A stretch of 64,000 nt of DNA from Pseudomonas lurida (GTDB lineage: Bacteria > Pseudomonadota > Gammaproteobacteria > Pseudomonadales > Pseudomonadaceae), in assembly GCF_013522705.1 (NCBI RefSeq), contig NZ_JAAMRE010000030.1, positions 22,962 to 86,961 on the forward strand, read 5' to 3'. The notes beneath the pieces are model-generated. The model saw only the letters and a list, made by a program, of their open reading frames with translations, had not been told where the DNA came from and made no database searches. Of this stretch, positions 32,575-40,902 are shown piece by piece (the first letter of the stretch is position 1; every line of letters starts with the position of its first letter). The translations under genes and the position numbers were made by a program.

Positions 32575-33558
32575 ATGACTCTTTCATTGCGTAAATTGGC
32601 CCTCGCCGCCGGCTGCATGCTGTTCGCCGGCCAACTGCTGGCCGCCGACGAGCCCAAGCGTCCGGAATGTATCGCCCCCGCCTCCCCCGGCGGCGGTTTC
32701 GACCTGACCTGCAAACTGGCGCAAAGCGCACTGGTCAACGAGAAACTGCTGACCAAACCCATGCGCGTGACCTACATGCCCGGCGGCGTTGGCGCGGTGG
32801 CCTACAACGCCGTGGTCGCCCAGCGCCCGGCGGATGCCGGCACCCTGGTGGCCTGGTCCAGCGGCTCGCTGCTGAACCTGGCCCAGGGCAAGTTCGGGCG
32901 TTTCGACGAAAGCGCCGTGCGTTGGCTGGCCGCGGTTGGCACCAGCTACGGGGCCATCGCAGTGAAAAGCGATTCGCCCTACAAGACCCTCGACGACCTG
33001 GTTCAAGCCCTGAAGAAAGATCCAGGCAGCGTTGTAATCGGTTCCGGCGGCACCGTCGGCAGCCAGGACTGGATGCAAACCGCCCTGATCGCCAAGGCCG
33101 CCGGGATCAACCCGCGCGAGCTGCGCTATGTGGCCCTTGAAGGCGGCGGTGAAATCGCCACCGCGCTGCTCGGTGGCCACATTCAGGTGGGCAGTACCGA
33201 CATCTCCGACTCCATGCCCCACATCCTCAGCGGCGACATGCGCCTGCTGGCGGTGTTCTCCGAGCAGCGCCTGGACGAGCCGGAAATGAAAGACATCCCA
33301 ACCGCCAAGGAGCAAGGCTACGACATCGTGTGGCCAGTGGTGCGCGGCTTCTACCTCGGGCCTAAAGTCAGCGATGCCGATTACGCCTGGTGGAAAGACG
33401 CCTTCGACAAACTGCTGGCGTCCGAAGAGTTCGCCAAGCTGCGTGACCAGCGCGAGCTGTTCCCGTTCGCCATGACCGGCCCGGAGCTGGACACCTATGT
33501 GAAGAAACAGGTGGCTGACTACAAAGTGCTGGCCAAAGAGTTCGGCCTGATTCAGTAA
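32575..33558 (+). CDS. tctC: Tripartite tricarboxylate transporter substrate-binding protein TctC
   Basis: The ATG at 32575 follows AGACGGAG and encodes a signal peptide (MTLSLRKLALAAGCMLFAGQ, cleaved after LLAA). The mature part starts the Bug/TctC fold with ECIAPASPGGGFDLTCKL and continues MPGGVGAVAYN, VIGSGGTVGSQDW and GHIQVGSTDISD. The 327-residue length is normal. It captures tricarboxylates (citrate-like) in the periplasm and hands them to TctAB. First clear gene of the tctCBA operon. Confidence 0.94.
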   Translation: MTLSLRKLALAAGCMLFAGQLLAADEPKRPECIAPASPGGGFDLTCKLAQSALVNEKLLTKPMRVTYMPGGVGAVAYNAVVAQRPADAGTLVAWSSGSLLNLAQGKFGRFDESAVRWLAAVGTSYGAIAVKSDSPYKTLDDLVQALKKDPGSVVIGSGGTVGSQDWMQTALIAKAAGINPRELRYVALEGGGEIATALLGGHIQVGSTDISDSMPHILSGDMRLLAVFSEQRLDEPEMKDIPTAKEQGYDIVWPVVRGFYLGPKVSDADYAWWKDAFDKLLASEEFAKLRDQRELFPFAMTGPELDTYVKKQVADYKVLAKEFGLIQ

Positions 33559-33617
33559 ACGCCCCTCTGTCGCGCGGCCATGCCTGGCAAACCCCAGGCA
33601 TGGCCCAGGAGTTCACC

Positions 33618-34076
33618 ATGCTCTTACAACGCATATTCGCCGCCGCGCTGCTGCTGGCCTGCGCCGGCCTGGCGCTGATGGCCTGGCCGTATCAGGCGTC
33701 GTTTTCCTACGAACCCGTAGGGCCTCGCGCCTACCCGTTGCTGATGCTCGGGCTGATGAGCCTGGCGCTGATCTACATGCTGTTCCGCCCGCAACCAACC
33801 AAGCACACCGAAGAAGAACCGGCGCTGGATCGCGAAACCCTGGTCAAGATCGGTTTCTGCGTGGCGCTGCTGATTGTGTTCGCCGCCACCTTCGAACCAT
33901 TGGGCTTCATCCTCAGCAGCATGCTGATCGGCATCCCCATGGCGCGCCTGTACGGCGGTCGCTGGGTGCCCAGCATCGTGATCGTCACCTTGATGGCCAT
34001 CGGGCTGTACCTGCTGTTCGATAAAGCCATGGATGTGCCGCTGCCCCTCGGCCTGCTCGACGTTCTGGAGAACTGA
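33618..34076 (+). CDS. tctB: Tripartite tricarboxylate transporter small membrane subunit TctB
   Basis: The start at 33618 is preferred because AGGAG lies 6 bp before it; an ATG at 33600 has no ribosome site. The 152-residue protein has four membrane helices (IFAAALLLACAGLALMAWP; YPLLMLGLMSLALIYMLF; IGFCVALLIVFAATF; IVIVTLMAIGLYLLF), the TctB pattern. It is the small subunit of the transporter. Its stop codon is one base before the tctA start. Confidence 0.9.
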   Translation: MLLQRIFAAALLLACAGLALMAWPYQASFSYEPVGPRAYPLLMLGLMSLALIYMLFRPQPTKHTEEEPALDRETLVKIGFCVALLIVFAATFEPLGFILSSMLIGIPMARLYGGRWVPSIVIVTLMAIGLYLLFDKAMDVPLPLGLLDVLEN

Positions 34077-34077
34077 T

Positions 34078-35592
34078 ATGGATACTTTCGGCTACTTGGG
34101 CCAGGGCTTCGGCGTGGCGCTGTCTCCTTACAACCTGGTGACCGCCCTGTGCGGCACCTTGATCGGTACCGTGGTCGGCCTGCTGCCGGGCCTGGGCCCG
34201 ATCAACGGCGTGGCGCTGTTGATCCCCATCGCCTTCGCCCTGGGCCTGCCGCCGGAATCGGCGCTGATCCTGCTGGCGGCGGTGTACCTGGGCTGCGAAT
34301 ACGGCGGCCGGATCAGCTCGATCCTGCTCAACATTCCGGGCGAGGCCTCCACCGTAATGACCACCCTCGATGGCTACCCGATGGCCCGTAAGGGCCTGGC
34401 CGGTGTGGCGCTGTCGCTGTCGGCGTGGAGTTCGTTCATCGGTGCGTTTATCGCCACCTGTGGCATGGTGCTGTTTGCGCCGTTGCTGGCCAAGTGGGCG
34501 ATTGCCTTCGGCCCGGCGGAATATTTCGTCCTGATGGTGTTCGCGATTGTGTGCCTGGGCGGCATGGCCGGCGACAAGCCGTTGAAGACCTTTGTCGCGG
34601 CATTGATCGGGCTGTTCCTCTCGGCGGTGGGCATCGACGCCAACAGCGGCGTGTACCGTTTTACCGGCGATAACATTCACCTCACCGACGGCATCCAGTT
34701 CGTCGTGTTGGTGCTGGGCCTGTTCTCCATCAGTGAGATCCTGTTGCTGCTGGAAAAAACCCACCGTGGCCAGGAAGCGGTCAAGGCCACCGGACGCATG
34801 ATGTTCAACGTCAAGGAAGCGGCGTCGGTGTTCGTGGTGAACATCCGCTGCGGTCTGCTGGGTTTCATCATGGGCGTGTTGCCGGGTGCCGGCGCAACCC
34901 TGGCCTCGGCCGTGGCCTACATGACCGAGAAACGCATGGCCGGCGCCAGCGGCAAGTTCGGCCAGGGCGATATGCGCGGCCTCGCCGCCCCGGAAACCGC
35001 AATCGGTGCCTCCGCCTGCGGCGCTCTGGTGCCGATGCTGACGCTGGGCGTGCCCGGTTCGGGCACCACGGCGGTGATGATCGGCGCACTGTCGCTGTAC
35101 AACATCACCCCCGGCCCGCTGTTGTTCCAACAGCAACCGGACATCGTCTGGGGCCTGATCGCCTCGTTGTTTATCGCCAACATCATGCTGGTGATCCTCA
35201 ACATCCCAATGATCCGTCTCTTCACGCGCATCCTCGCCGTGCCGAACTGGGCGCTGGTGCCGGTGATTGCGATTATTACCGCGATCGGTGTGTACGCGGT
35301 GCATGCCACCACGTTCGACCTGTTCCTGATGGTCGGGATCGGCATCTTCGGCTATATCCTGCGCAAGCTGGACTTCCCGCTGTCGCCGGTGCTGCTGGGC
35401 TTTATCCTCGGTGGCCTGATGGAGCAGAACCTGCGCCGCGCGCTGTCGATCTCCAACGGCGCGCTGGAGATTCTGTGGTCGAGCCCGATAACCTTCGGTG
35501 TCTGGGTGCTGACGGCGTTTATGCTGGTCTTTCCGCTGATCCGCATCTACCGCAAACGCGCCCTGCAGCGTCGCGCCGTGGCCGATGTCTGA
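34078..35592 (+). CDS. tctA: Tripartite tricarboxylate transporter large membrane subunit TctA
   Basis: The 504-residue protein starts MDTFGYLGQGFGVALSPYN and has about twelve helices. It contains the two repeated TctA motifs: GLLPGLGPINGVALLIPIAF near residue 40 and GVLPGAGATLASAVAYMTEK near 270, plus TLGVPGSGTTAVMIGAL. It is the permease that imports the tricarboxylate with a sodium or proton gradient. Its end overlaps the AbrB-family gene by 8 bp, so that gene belongs to the operon. Confidence 0.96.
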   Translation: MDTFGYLGQGFGVALSPYNLVTALCGTLIGTVVGLLPGLGPINGVALLIPIAFALGLPPESALILLAAVYLGCEYGGRISSILLNIPGEASTVMTTLDGYPMARKGLAGVALSLSAWSSFIGAFIATCGMVLFAPLLAKWAIAFGPAEYFVLMVFAIVCLGGMAGDKPLKTFVAALIGLFLSAVGIDANSGVYRFTGDNIHLTDGIQFVVLVLGLFSISEILLLLEKTHRGQEAVKATGRMMFNVKEAASVFVVNIRCGLLGFIMGVLPGAGATLASAVAYMTEKRMAGASGKFGQGDMRGLAAPETAIGASACGALVPMLTLGVPGSGTTAVMIGALSLYNITPGPLLFQQQPDIVWGLIASLFIANIMLVILNIPMIRLFTRILAVPNWALVPVIAIITAIGVYAVHATTFDLFLMVGIGIFGYILRKLDFPLSPVLLGFILGGLMEQNLRRALSISNGALEILWSSPITFGVWVLTAFMLVFPLIRIYRKRALQRRAVADV

Positions 35593-36613
35593 GGTCACCT
35601 TTAAACAGTGGTGGGGAACACCGCTGGTCGGCCTGGCCGGCGGTTACCTGGCCAGCCTGATCGGCTGGCCGTTGCCGTACATGGTCGGCTCGTTGCTGGC
35701 GATCATTCTGGTGCGCTGCCTCACGCCGTGGCAGTTGGCGGAGATTCCCGGCGGGCGCAAATGCGGCCAGTGGGTAGTGGGGATCGGCATCGGCCTGCAC
35801 TTCACCCCGGTGGTGATCGAGCAGGTGATGAGCCACTTCGGCCTGATCTTCTTCGGCGCGCTGGTCACCAGCCTGTCGAGCGTGGTGGGCGTGTGGCTGA
35901 TGCGCCGCAGCGGTGAAGACCGCGCCACCGCGTTTTTCTCCAGCATGCCGGGCGGGTCCGGTGAGATGGTCAACCTCGGCGCACGCAATGGCGCGGTGCT
36001 CAGCCGTGTCGCGGCGGGGCAGAGTCTGCGCGTGCTGGCGGTGGTGCTGTGCGTACCGGCGATCTTCAAGTATTTGCTGGGGGGCGGCGCGCCGCAGTTT
36101 CATCCGGCACCGGTGAGTTGGGCGTGGCTGGCGTTGCTGTTTCCACTCGGGGCTCTGGTGGCCTGGGGTTGGCAGCGCCTGCGTCAGCCAAACCCGTGGT
36201 TGTTCGGCCCGTTATTGGTCAGTGCGACCGCCAGCGTTGTCTGGGATTTGCATATCGGCCTGCCCGACGGCGGCAGCCAGATTGGCCAATGGCTGATCGG
36301 CAGCGGCCTGGGCTGCCATTTCAATCGCCAGTTCTTCCGCCGCGCCCCATCGTTCATGGCCCGCACCTTGATCGGCACCGCCCTGACCATGGTACTGGCG
36401 ACGCTGGCCGCCGTGGGCCTGAGCGCCCTCACCCACTTGGACCTGCGCTCGCTGACCCTGGGCATGATGCCCGGAGGCATTGCCGAGATGAGCCTGACGG
36501 CGGAGACACTGCAATTATCGGTGCCGTTGGTGACGGCGATGCAAGTGATGCGTCTGCTATTTGTGCTGTTTTTGGCCGAACCATTGTTCAGGCGCTGGAA
36601 CCGCCAACCCTGA
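35585..36613 (+). CDS. AbrB-family membrane protein (PF05145)
   Basis: The 342-residue protein has nine or ten membrane helices in two related halves, each with a glycine-rich segment: FSSMPGGSGEMVNLGARNGA near residue 125 and LGMMPGGIAEMSLTAETLQL near 300. This is the AbrB (AidB regulator) family of inner-membrane proteins, named from one E. coli study and of unclear biochemistry. Overlap with tctA by 8 bp indicates co-transcription, so a link to tricarboxylate transport is possible. Confidence 0.85.
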   Translation: MSEVTFKQWWGTPLVGLAGGYLASLIGWPLPYMVGSLLAIILVRCLTPWQLAEIPGGRKCGQWVVGIGIGLHFTPVVIEQVMSHFGLIFFGALVTSLSSVVGVWLMRRSGEDRATAFFSSMPGGSGEMVNLGARNGAVLSRVAAGQSLRVLAVVLCVPAIFKYLLGGGAPQFHPAPVSWAWLALLFPLGALVAWGWQRLRQPNPWLFGPLLVSATASVVWDLHIGLPDGGSQIGQWLIGSGLGCHFNRQFFRRAPSFMARTLIGTALTMVLATLAAVGLSALTHLDLRSLTLGMMPGGIAEMSLTAETLQLSVPLVTAMQVMRLLFVLFLAEPLFRRWNRQP

Positions 36614-36730
36614 CCGCCAAAAGTGGCCCTCCAGGGCCACGACCATTTGTCGGAACTGTCAATTTTCACAGCTAGCCGAACCTACCTTTAGGGCCTTTTA
36701 TGGAGCGACTCCCCTCTGAGGATTGCAATC

Positions 36731-37669
36731 ATGGCGACCCCAACCGAAATAACGCTCGAAAACGACGACAATGAAGAGCCCGCCGCGATCGTCAATACGG
36801 TTGCCGTCCAGGGGGCCCCCAATCACCTGGTACTCAATGGGGACGGAACACGCCTGTATGTCGCAAGCTCCACACTCCCCCAAGGCATTAGTGTCATAGA
36901 CACAGCGACCTTCAGCGTCCTCAGGACAATCACCAATGTGGGGTCACCCGTTTGGCTGGCCATGCACCCCACTGCCCCACGTCTTTATGCCAGCGATAAC
37001 AGTCAGGCCAGCGATACGCCAATCACAGTGATAGACACCTTGACCGATACCGTCAGCGAACAGATCAAGGGGTTTACTACCATCAATGGCATGACGTTGA
37101 ATTCTACTGGAGCACGCTTGTATGTAGCTGACCATGGCGCCTCAGAAGTGGTGGTGATCAATACCTCCAGCCACCAGCGCATCGCCGCCACCCAAGTGCG
37201 TTACCCTCGAGAGATTACGGTAGCGCCAGGCAACGCCCGTTCACACCTCGCCTCGGATCTGGACGGATGGACCAGCGTCAACCTGGGGACCAACAGGGTT
37301 GTGAGCCAAACCCATACCGTTGCCGGTCAATCTACCTCCATTGCTCACGCTCGCTTCAGTGCGCGGGTCTATATCGCCTATAGGGATCGAGGTGAGGTAT
37401 ATATCGGCGACACCACCACCGCACAGGTCAGTAAGATATTGGACGGATTGCTAGGCCCCTATCAGGTGGCATTTCATACGATGCTCGAGTTCGCCTACAT
37501 CACGGAAACCGATGGCGACCGCGTGAGCATACTCGATACCCGTACACAAACCGTAACCGGCACGCTCGCGGGCTTCAACAAACCGCGGGGTATCGTCGTG
37601 ACACGCGACGGCCGAACCGCCTATGTTGCCAATATCGGCAATGGCACCGTATCGCAAGTCCGCTTGTAG
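36731..37669 (+). CDS. YncE-like beta-propeller protein, no signal peptide
   Basis: The 312-residue protein is built of about seven repeats of the type VxxxGxP...HLVLNGDGTRLYVASS...ISVIDTATFSVLRTI, the YVTN/YncE-type propeller. Unlike E. coli YncE it has no signal peptide and starts MATPTEITLENDDNEEP, so secretion is not evident. An AGGATTGC sequence precedes the ATG. Similar proteins in pseudomonads bind ligands or act in surface layers; the function here is unknown. Confidence 0.7.
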   Translation: MATPTEITLENDDNEEPAAIVNTVAVQGAPNHLVLNGDGTRLYVASSTLPQGISVIDTATFSVLRTITNVGSPVWLAMHPTAPRLYASDNSQASDTPITVIDTLTDTVSEQIKGFTTINGMTLNSTGARLYVADHGASEVVVINTSSHQRIAATQVRYPREITVAPGNARSHLASDLDGWTSVNLGTNRVVSQTHTVAGQSTSIAHARFSARVYIAYRDRGEVYIGDTTTAQVSKILDGLLGPYQVAFHTMLEFAYITETDGDRVSILDTRTQTVTGTLAGFNKPRGIVVTRDGRTAYVANIGNGTVSQVRL

Positions 37670-37685
37670 CCTATCTTCGCCCGGC

Positions 37686-38378
37686 TCAGAGTAACGGCAG
37701 GCGCCACTCAATCGGCGTCTCGCCGTTCTGCTCGAGAAACTTGTTGGCGCGGCTGAAATGCCCGCAGCCGATAAACCCCCGGTACGCCGACAGCGGCGAC
37801 GGATGCACCGACGTCAACACCAGGTGCTTGGTGGCGTCGATCAGCTTCTGCTTGCTCTGCGCATGGGCGCCCCACAACAGGAATACCAGGTGCGGCTGGT
37901 GCTCGCTGACCACCTCGATGATCCGATCGGTAAAAAACTGCCAGCCCTTACCCGCATGGGCATTGGCGTTGGCGCGCTCCACGGTCATGGTGGTGTTGAG
38001 CATCAGCACGCCTTGGTCGGCCCAGCTCTGCAGATAACCGTGGTTGGGGATGTCGATGTTCAGGTCGCGCTTGAGTTCTTTATAGATATTGACCAACGAC
38101 GGCGGCGCCGGCACGCCCGGTTGCACCGAGAAGCACAGCCCATGGGCCTGGCCAGGTCCGTGGTAGGGGTCCTGGCCGAGTATCACCACCTTGACCTTGT
38201 CCAGGGGCGTCGAATTGAGCGCATTGAATATCAGCGGGCCGGGCGGGTAGATCTCTTTGCCGGCGGCATGCTCCTGGCGCAGGAATTCGCGCAACTGGGC
38301 CATGTAGGGCTTGTCGAACTCGTCGCGCAGGGCGTCTTTCCAGCTGGGTTCGAGTTTGATGCGGTCGCCGTCGGTCAT
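37686..38378 (-). CDS. ung: Uracil-DNA glycosylase
   Basis: The 230-residue protein is full length for family 1 UDG. It has the catalytic water-activating motif VVILGQDPYHGPGQAHGLCF (Asp in GQDPYHG) and the minor-groove loop HPSPLSAYRG. It removes uracil from DNA to start base-excision repair. It lies convergent to the beta-propeller gene with 16 bp between stop codons. Confidence 0.98.
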   Translation of the reverse strand: MTDGDRIKLEPSWKDALRDEFDKPYMAQLREFLRQEHAAGKEIYPPGPLIFNALNSTPLDKVKVVILGQDPYHGPGQAHGLCFSVQPGVPAPPSLVNIYKELKRDLNIDIPNHGYLQSWADQGVLMLNTTMTVERANANAHAGKGWQFFTDRIIEVVSEHQPHLVFLLWGAHAQSKQKLIDATKHLVLTSVHPSPLSAYRGFIGCGHFSRANKFLEQNGETPIEWRLPLL

Positions 38379-38516
38379 CGTTGAAGTGTCTTGTAAAAAA
38401 AAGAATGAGGCGAACCCTAGGAAAGCCGACTCCGCTTGTCAATTGATCTGACACACCACCGGCACTTTCCCACCAAAGGATCATACTGATCCTTCACTTT
38501 CTCGATTGAGGTCACG

Positions 38517-39629
38517 ATGAATCTGCACTTTGAAGAACTGACCGGCAGCGGCGGCGCCCGTATCGGCATCGCCAGCCTCGACGCGGAAAAAACGCTCAAT
38601 GCCCTCTCCCTGCCGATGATTCTGGCCCTTGGCGACCGCCTGGAAGCCTGGGCCAAAGACCCGCAAATCGTCTGTGTGTTGCTGCGCGGCAATGGCCCCA
38701 AAGCGTTCTGCGCCGGTGGCGAAGTACGCAGCCTGGCCCAGGCGTGCCTTGAGCACCCCGGTGAAGTGCCCGCGCTGGGCGCGCAGTTTTTCGCCGCTGA
38801 ATATCGCCTCGACTATCGCCTGCACACCTATCCCAAACCGCTGATCTGTTGGGGCCATGGCTACGTGCTGGGCGGCGGCATGGGCCTGCTGCAAAGCGCG
38901 GCGGTGCGTATCGTCACGCCGAGCAGCCGGCTGGCCATGCCGGAAATCAGCATCGGCCTGTACCCGGATGTAGGCGCCAGTTGGTTCCTGTCGCGCCTGC
39001 CGGGCAAACTCGGTGTGTTCCTGGGCCTGACCGGTGCGCATATCAATGGGCGTGATGCCCTGGACTTGGGGCTGGCCGACCGTTTTCTGCGCGATGACCA
39101 ACAAGATCAGTTGGTCGAGGGCCTGTTGCAACTGAATTGGCAGGAACAGACCGCGATGCAACTCAACAGCCTGCTCAAGGCCCTGGCCCAGGAGGCGCAG
39201 GACCAACAGCCCGAAGCACAGTGGCTGCCGCGGCGTGCACAGATCGACGCCTGGCTGGACGTGGGCGATGTGCGCTGTGCATGGCGGGCCCTGAGTGCCC
39301 TGCGCGAGCATGCCGATCCGCTGTTCAACCGCACCGGCAAGACGTTGAGCGAAGGATGCCCGCTGACGGCGCATCTGGTGTGGGAACAGATCCAGCGCGC
39401 GCGTCATTTGTCCCTGGCTCAGGTGTTCCAGATGGAATACACCCTAAGCCTCAATTGCTGCCGCCACCCGGAGTTCGCCGAAGGGGTGCGGGCGCGGTTG
39501 ATCGACAAGGATCAGACGCCCCATTGGCACTGGCCGGATATCAACACGGTACCCGACGCCGTGGTGCAGGCGCATTTCAGCAAGGCGTGGGAAGGTAGGA
39601 ATCCTCTGGCAGATCTTTCTGATTACTGA
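38517..39629 (+). CDS. Enoyl-CoA hydratase/isomerase family protein, 3-hydroxyisobutyryl-CoA hydrolase type
   Basis: The 370-residue protein has the crotonase core: KAFCAGGEVRSLA, GHGYVLGGGMGLLQSAAVRI and SRLAMPEISIGLYPDVGASW. The extra C-terminal 110 residues and the ISIGLYPDVGASWFLSRL block are typical of HIBYL-CoA hydrolases, which act in valine breakdown, rather than simple enoyl-CoA hydratases. The substrate is not provable from sequence alone. It is divergent from ung. Confidence 0.85.
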   Translation: MNLHFEELTGSGGARIGIASLDAEKTLNALSLPMILALGDRLEAWAKDPQIVCVLLRGNGPKAFCAGGEVRSLAQACLEHPGEVPALGAQFFAAEYRLDYRLHTYPKPLICWGHGYVLGGGMGLLQSAAVRIVTPSSRLAMPEISIGLYPDVGASWFLSRLPGKLGVFLGLTGAHINGRDALDLGLADRFLRDDQQDQLVEGLLQLNWQEQTAMQLNSLLKALAQEAQDQQPEAQWLPRRAQIDAWLDVGDVRCAWRALSALREHADPLFNRTGKTLSEGCPLTAHLVWEQIQRARHLSLAQVFQMEYTLSLNCCRHPEFAEGVRARLIDKDQTPHWHWPDINTVPDAVVQAHFSKAWEGRNPLADLSDY

Positions 39630-39632
39630 CAG

Positions 39633-40112
39633 CTATCTTCGGAGTTGCTTTACGGTAAACGAGCAGTTGTCCGGCTGGCGGTCTTCACAGATGTACACGT
39701 CCCGGCCGAAGGGATCCTCGACCAGACGCCAGTGCGATGTCGCGGTCAGCGAAAAGCTGTAGGGGCCGTTCTTCGCGCTGTAGCGTAATGCGACCGACTG
39801 GCCGCGGTTAGTGCTGTAAATGCACTGTTCAAAATACCCCTCGTCGCGCGAGTCCCCCTCCTTCGGAATAAACACAGCGCCTACGAAACGCTCGACATAA
39901 CCGTCGTACGGAACGCTGGGGCTGCGCCAGAGGGTCCTTCCATCAAGCGCCTGGAACCGGTTTTTTTCGTAGCGAACGGTCGATGGGTACGGGCACCCCT
40001 GCGCGGCGCTCGTCTGTATGACCGCACAGCTCAACAGCAGAAGTAGACAGGACATGGATCTGGTCAAAGGACGCCCCCAAAAGGCACTCACTATCCTGTG
40101 AGTGAAGGACAT
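39633..40112 (-). CDS. Putative secreted hypothetical protein
   Basis: The ATG at 40112 gives a product of about 159 residues with an arginine-containing start and a hydrophobic stretch MSCLLLLLSCAVIQTSAAQG, a likely signal peptide. The mature part begins CPYPSTVRYEKNRFQALDGR and has four further cysteines, probably paired as disulfides (QCIYST, YICEDRQPDNCSF). It resembles small periplasmic proteins of the DUF3757 type, but I am not sure. It is convergent to the hydratase gene, 3 bp apart. Confidence 0.5.
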   Translation of the reverse strand: MSFTHRIVSAFWGRPLTRSMSCLLLLLSCAVIQTSAAQGCPYPSTVRYEKNRFQALDGRTLWRSPSVPYDGYVERFVGAVFIPKEGDSRDEGYFEQCIYSTNRGQSVALRYSAKNGPYSFSLTATSHWRLVEDPFGRDVYICEDRQPDNCSFTVKQLRR

Positions 40113-40205
40113 CCTGGGCAAAAAAGAAACCTGTTATAAATGACAGTCCCGATAAACGGTTGCAAAAAAAGCGGCGCTCTATGCGCCGCTGCTCATTCAG
40201 GACCT

Positions 40206-40586
40206 TCAGCGGTGACCGCCGCGGCCTTGTCCATGATCACCTCGATGGCCGCGGTCGCCCCGGTCATAGCCACCATGCCCTCCACGGTCGCCCCAACCGG
40301 GGTTTGGATAAGGCCGGTAGCCGGCGCGCGGGCCCGCAGGGTAATAGCGTGGTGCCGGCTGGTAGTAACGCGGGGCGGAGTAATAGCGCGGCGCAGGCGT
40401 GTAATAACGCGGTGCCGGGTAGTAGTCGCGTCGGTATTGATACACCGAACCGCCACCGTAGTAGTACGCCGGTGCAGGTGAGGTGTAGACCTCGGAACGG
40501 TAATAGCTCTGGCCTCCATCGTAATAAGGCACGCAAGCGGTAAGGGTCAGACCGAGTAAAGCGCTGAGCAGCATTCGTCGATACAT
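40206..40586 (-). CDS. Tyr/Pro-rich lipoprotein with PAPRYY repeats
   Basis: A GGAGG site precedes the ATG at 40586. The lipoprotein signal MYRRMLLSALLGLTLTAC ends at Cys18. The mature 108 residues are low complexity: a Tyr-rich half with repeated PAPRYY/SAPRYY units (about 57-84) and a Gly/Asp/His/Arg-rich tail (DRGGHGGYDRGDRGHRG). Similar repetitive lipoproteins are found in pseudomonads without known function. It should be anchored in the outer membrane; the tail may bind polyanions or metals. Confidence 0.7.
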   Translation of the reverse strand: MYRRMLLSALLGLTLTACVPYYDGGQSYYRSEVYTSPAPAYYYGGGSVYQYRRDYYPAPRYYTPAPRYYSAPRYYQPAPRYYPAGPRAGYRPYPNPGWGDRGGHGGYDRGDRGHRGDHGQGRGGHR

Positions 40587-40902
40587 GGCGGCCTCCTGGA
40601 CCGCGAGGGAGCACCTTCAGCGACGCTGAAGGGCGGCATTCAGCTTTCACCGAATGACGAAATATCTGACATCAAAAACGGAATCTGGTGCGTTCCGGCA
40701 ACACATTGATACATCTATGTCGACCGGCGGCAAGGCCGCCGAAGCCACGTCGCCAGCGGCTCCCACGGCGGCTTCAGCTTTAACGTTTCAGTTAATTTTG
40801 AAACACCGAAACTCTTCGGCTTACGATGATGTCATTATGATGTCGCGCAACGCCAGGGAGGCTCTAGCGTGCATCCTTCGCTAACATCCCCGGATTCGAG
40901 CC
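40587..40902. other. Intergenic region upstream of chemoreceptor gene
   Basis: About 315 bp, more AT-rich than its surroundings after 40780. It includes the imperfect palindrome GTTTCA...TGAAAC (40785-40804), which might be a regulator site for the downstream gene. No gene is seen. Confidence 0.35.

Noticed and set aside
33985..35598. 537-codon minus-strand ORF opposite tctA
   Set aside because: It is a His/Gln/Arg-rich shadow frame typical of the antisense of GC-rich membrane protein genes.
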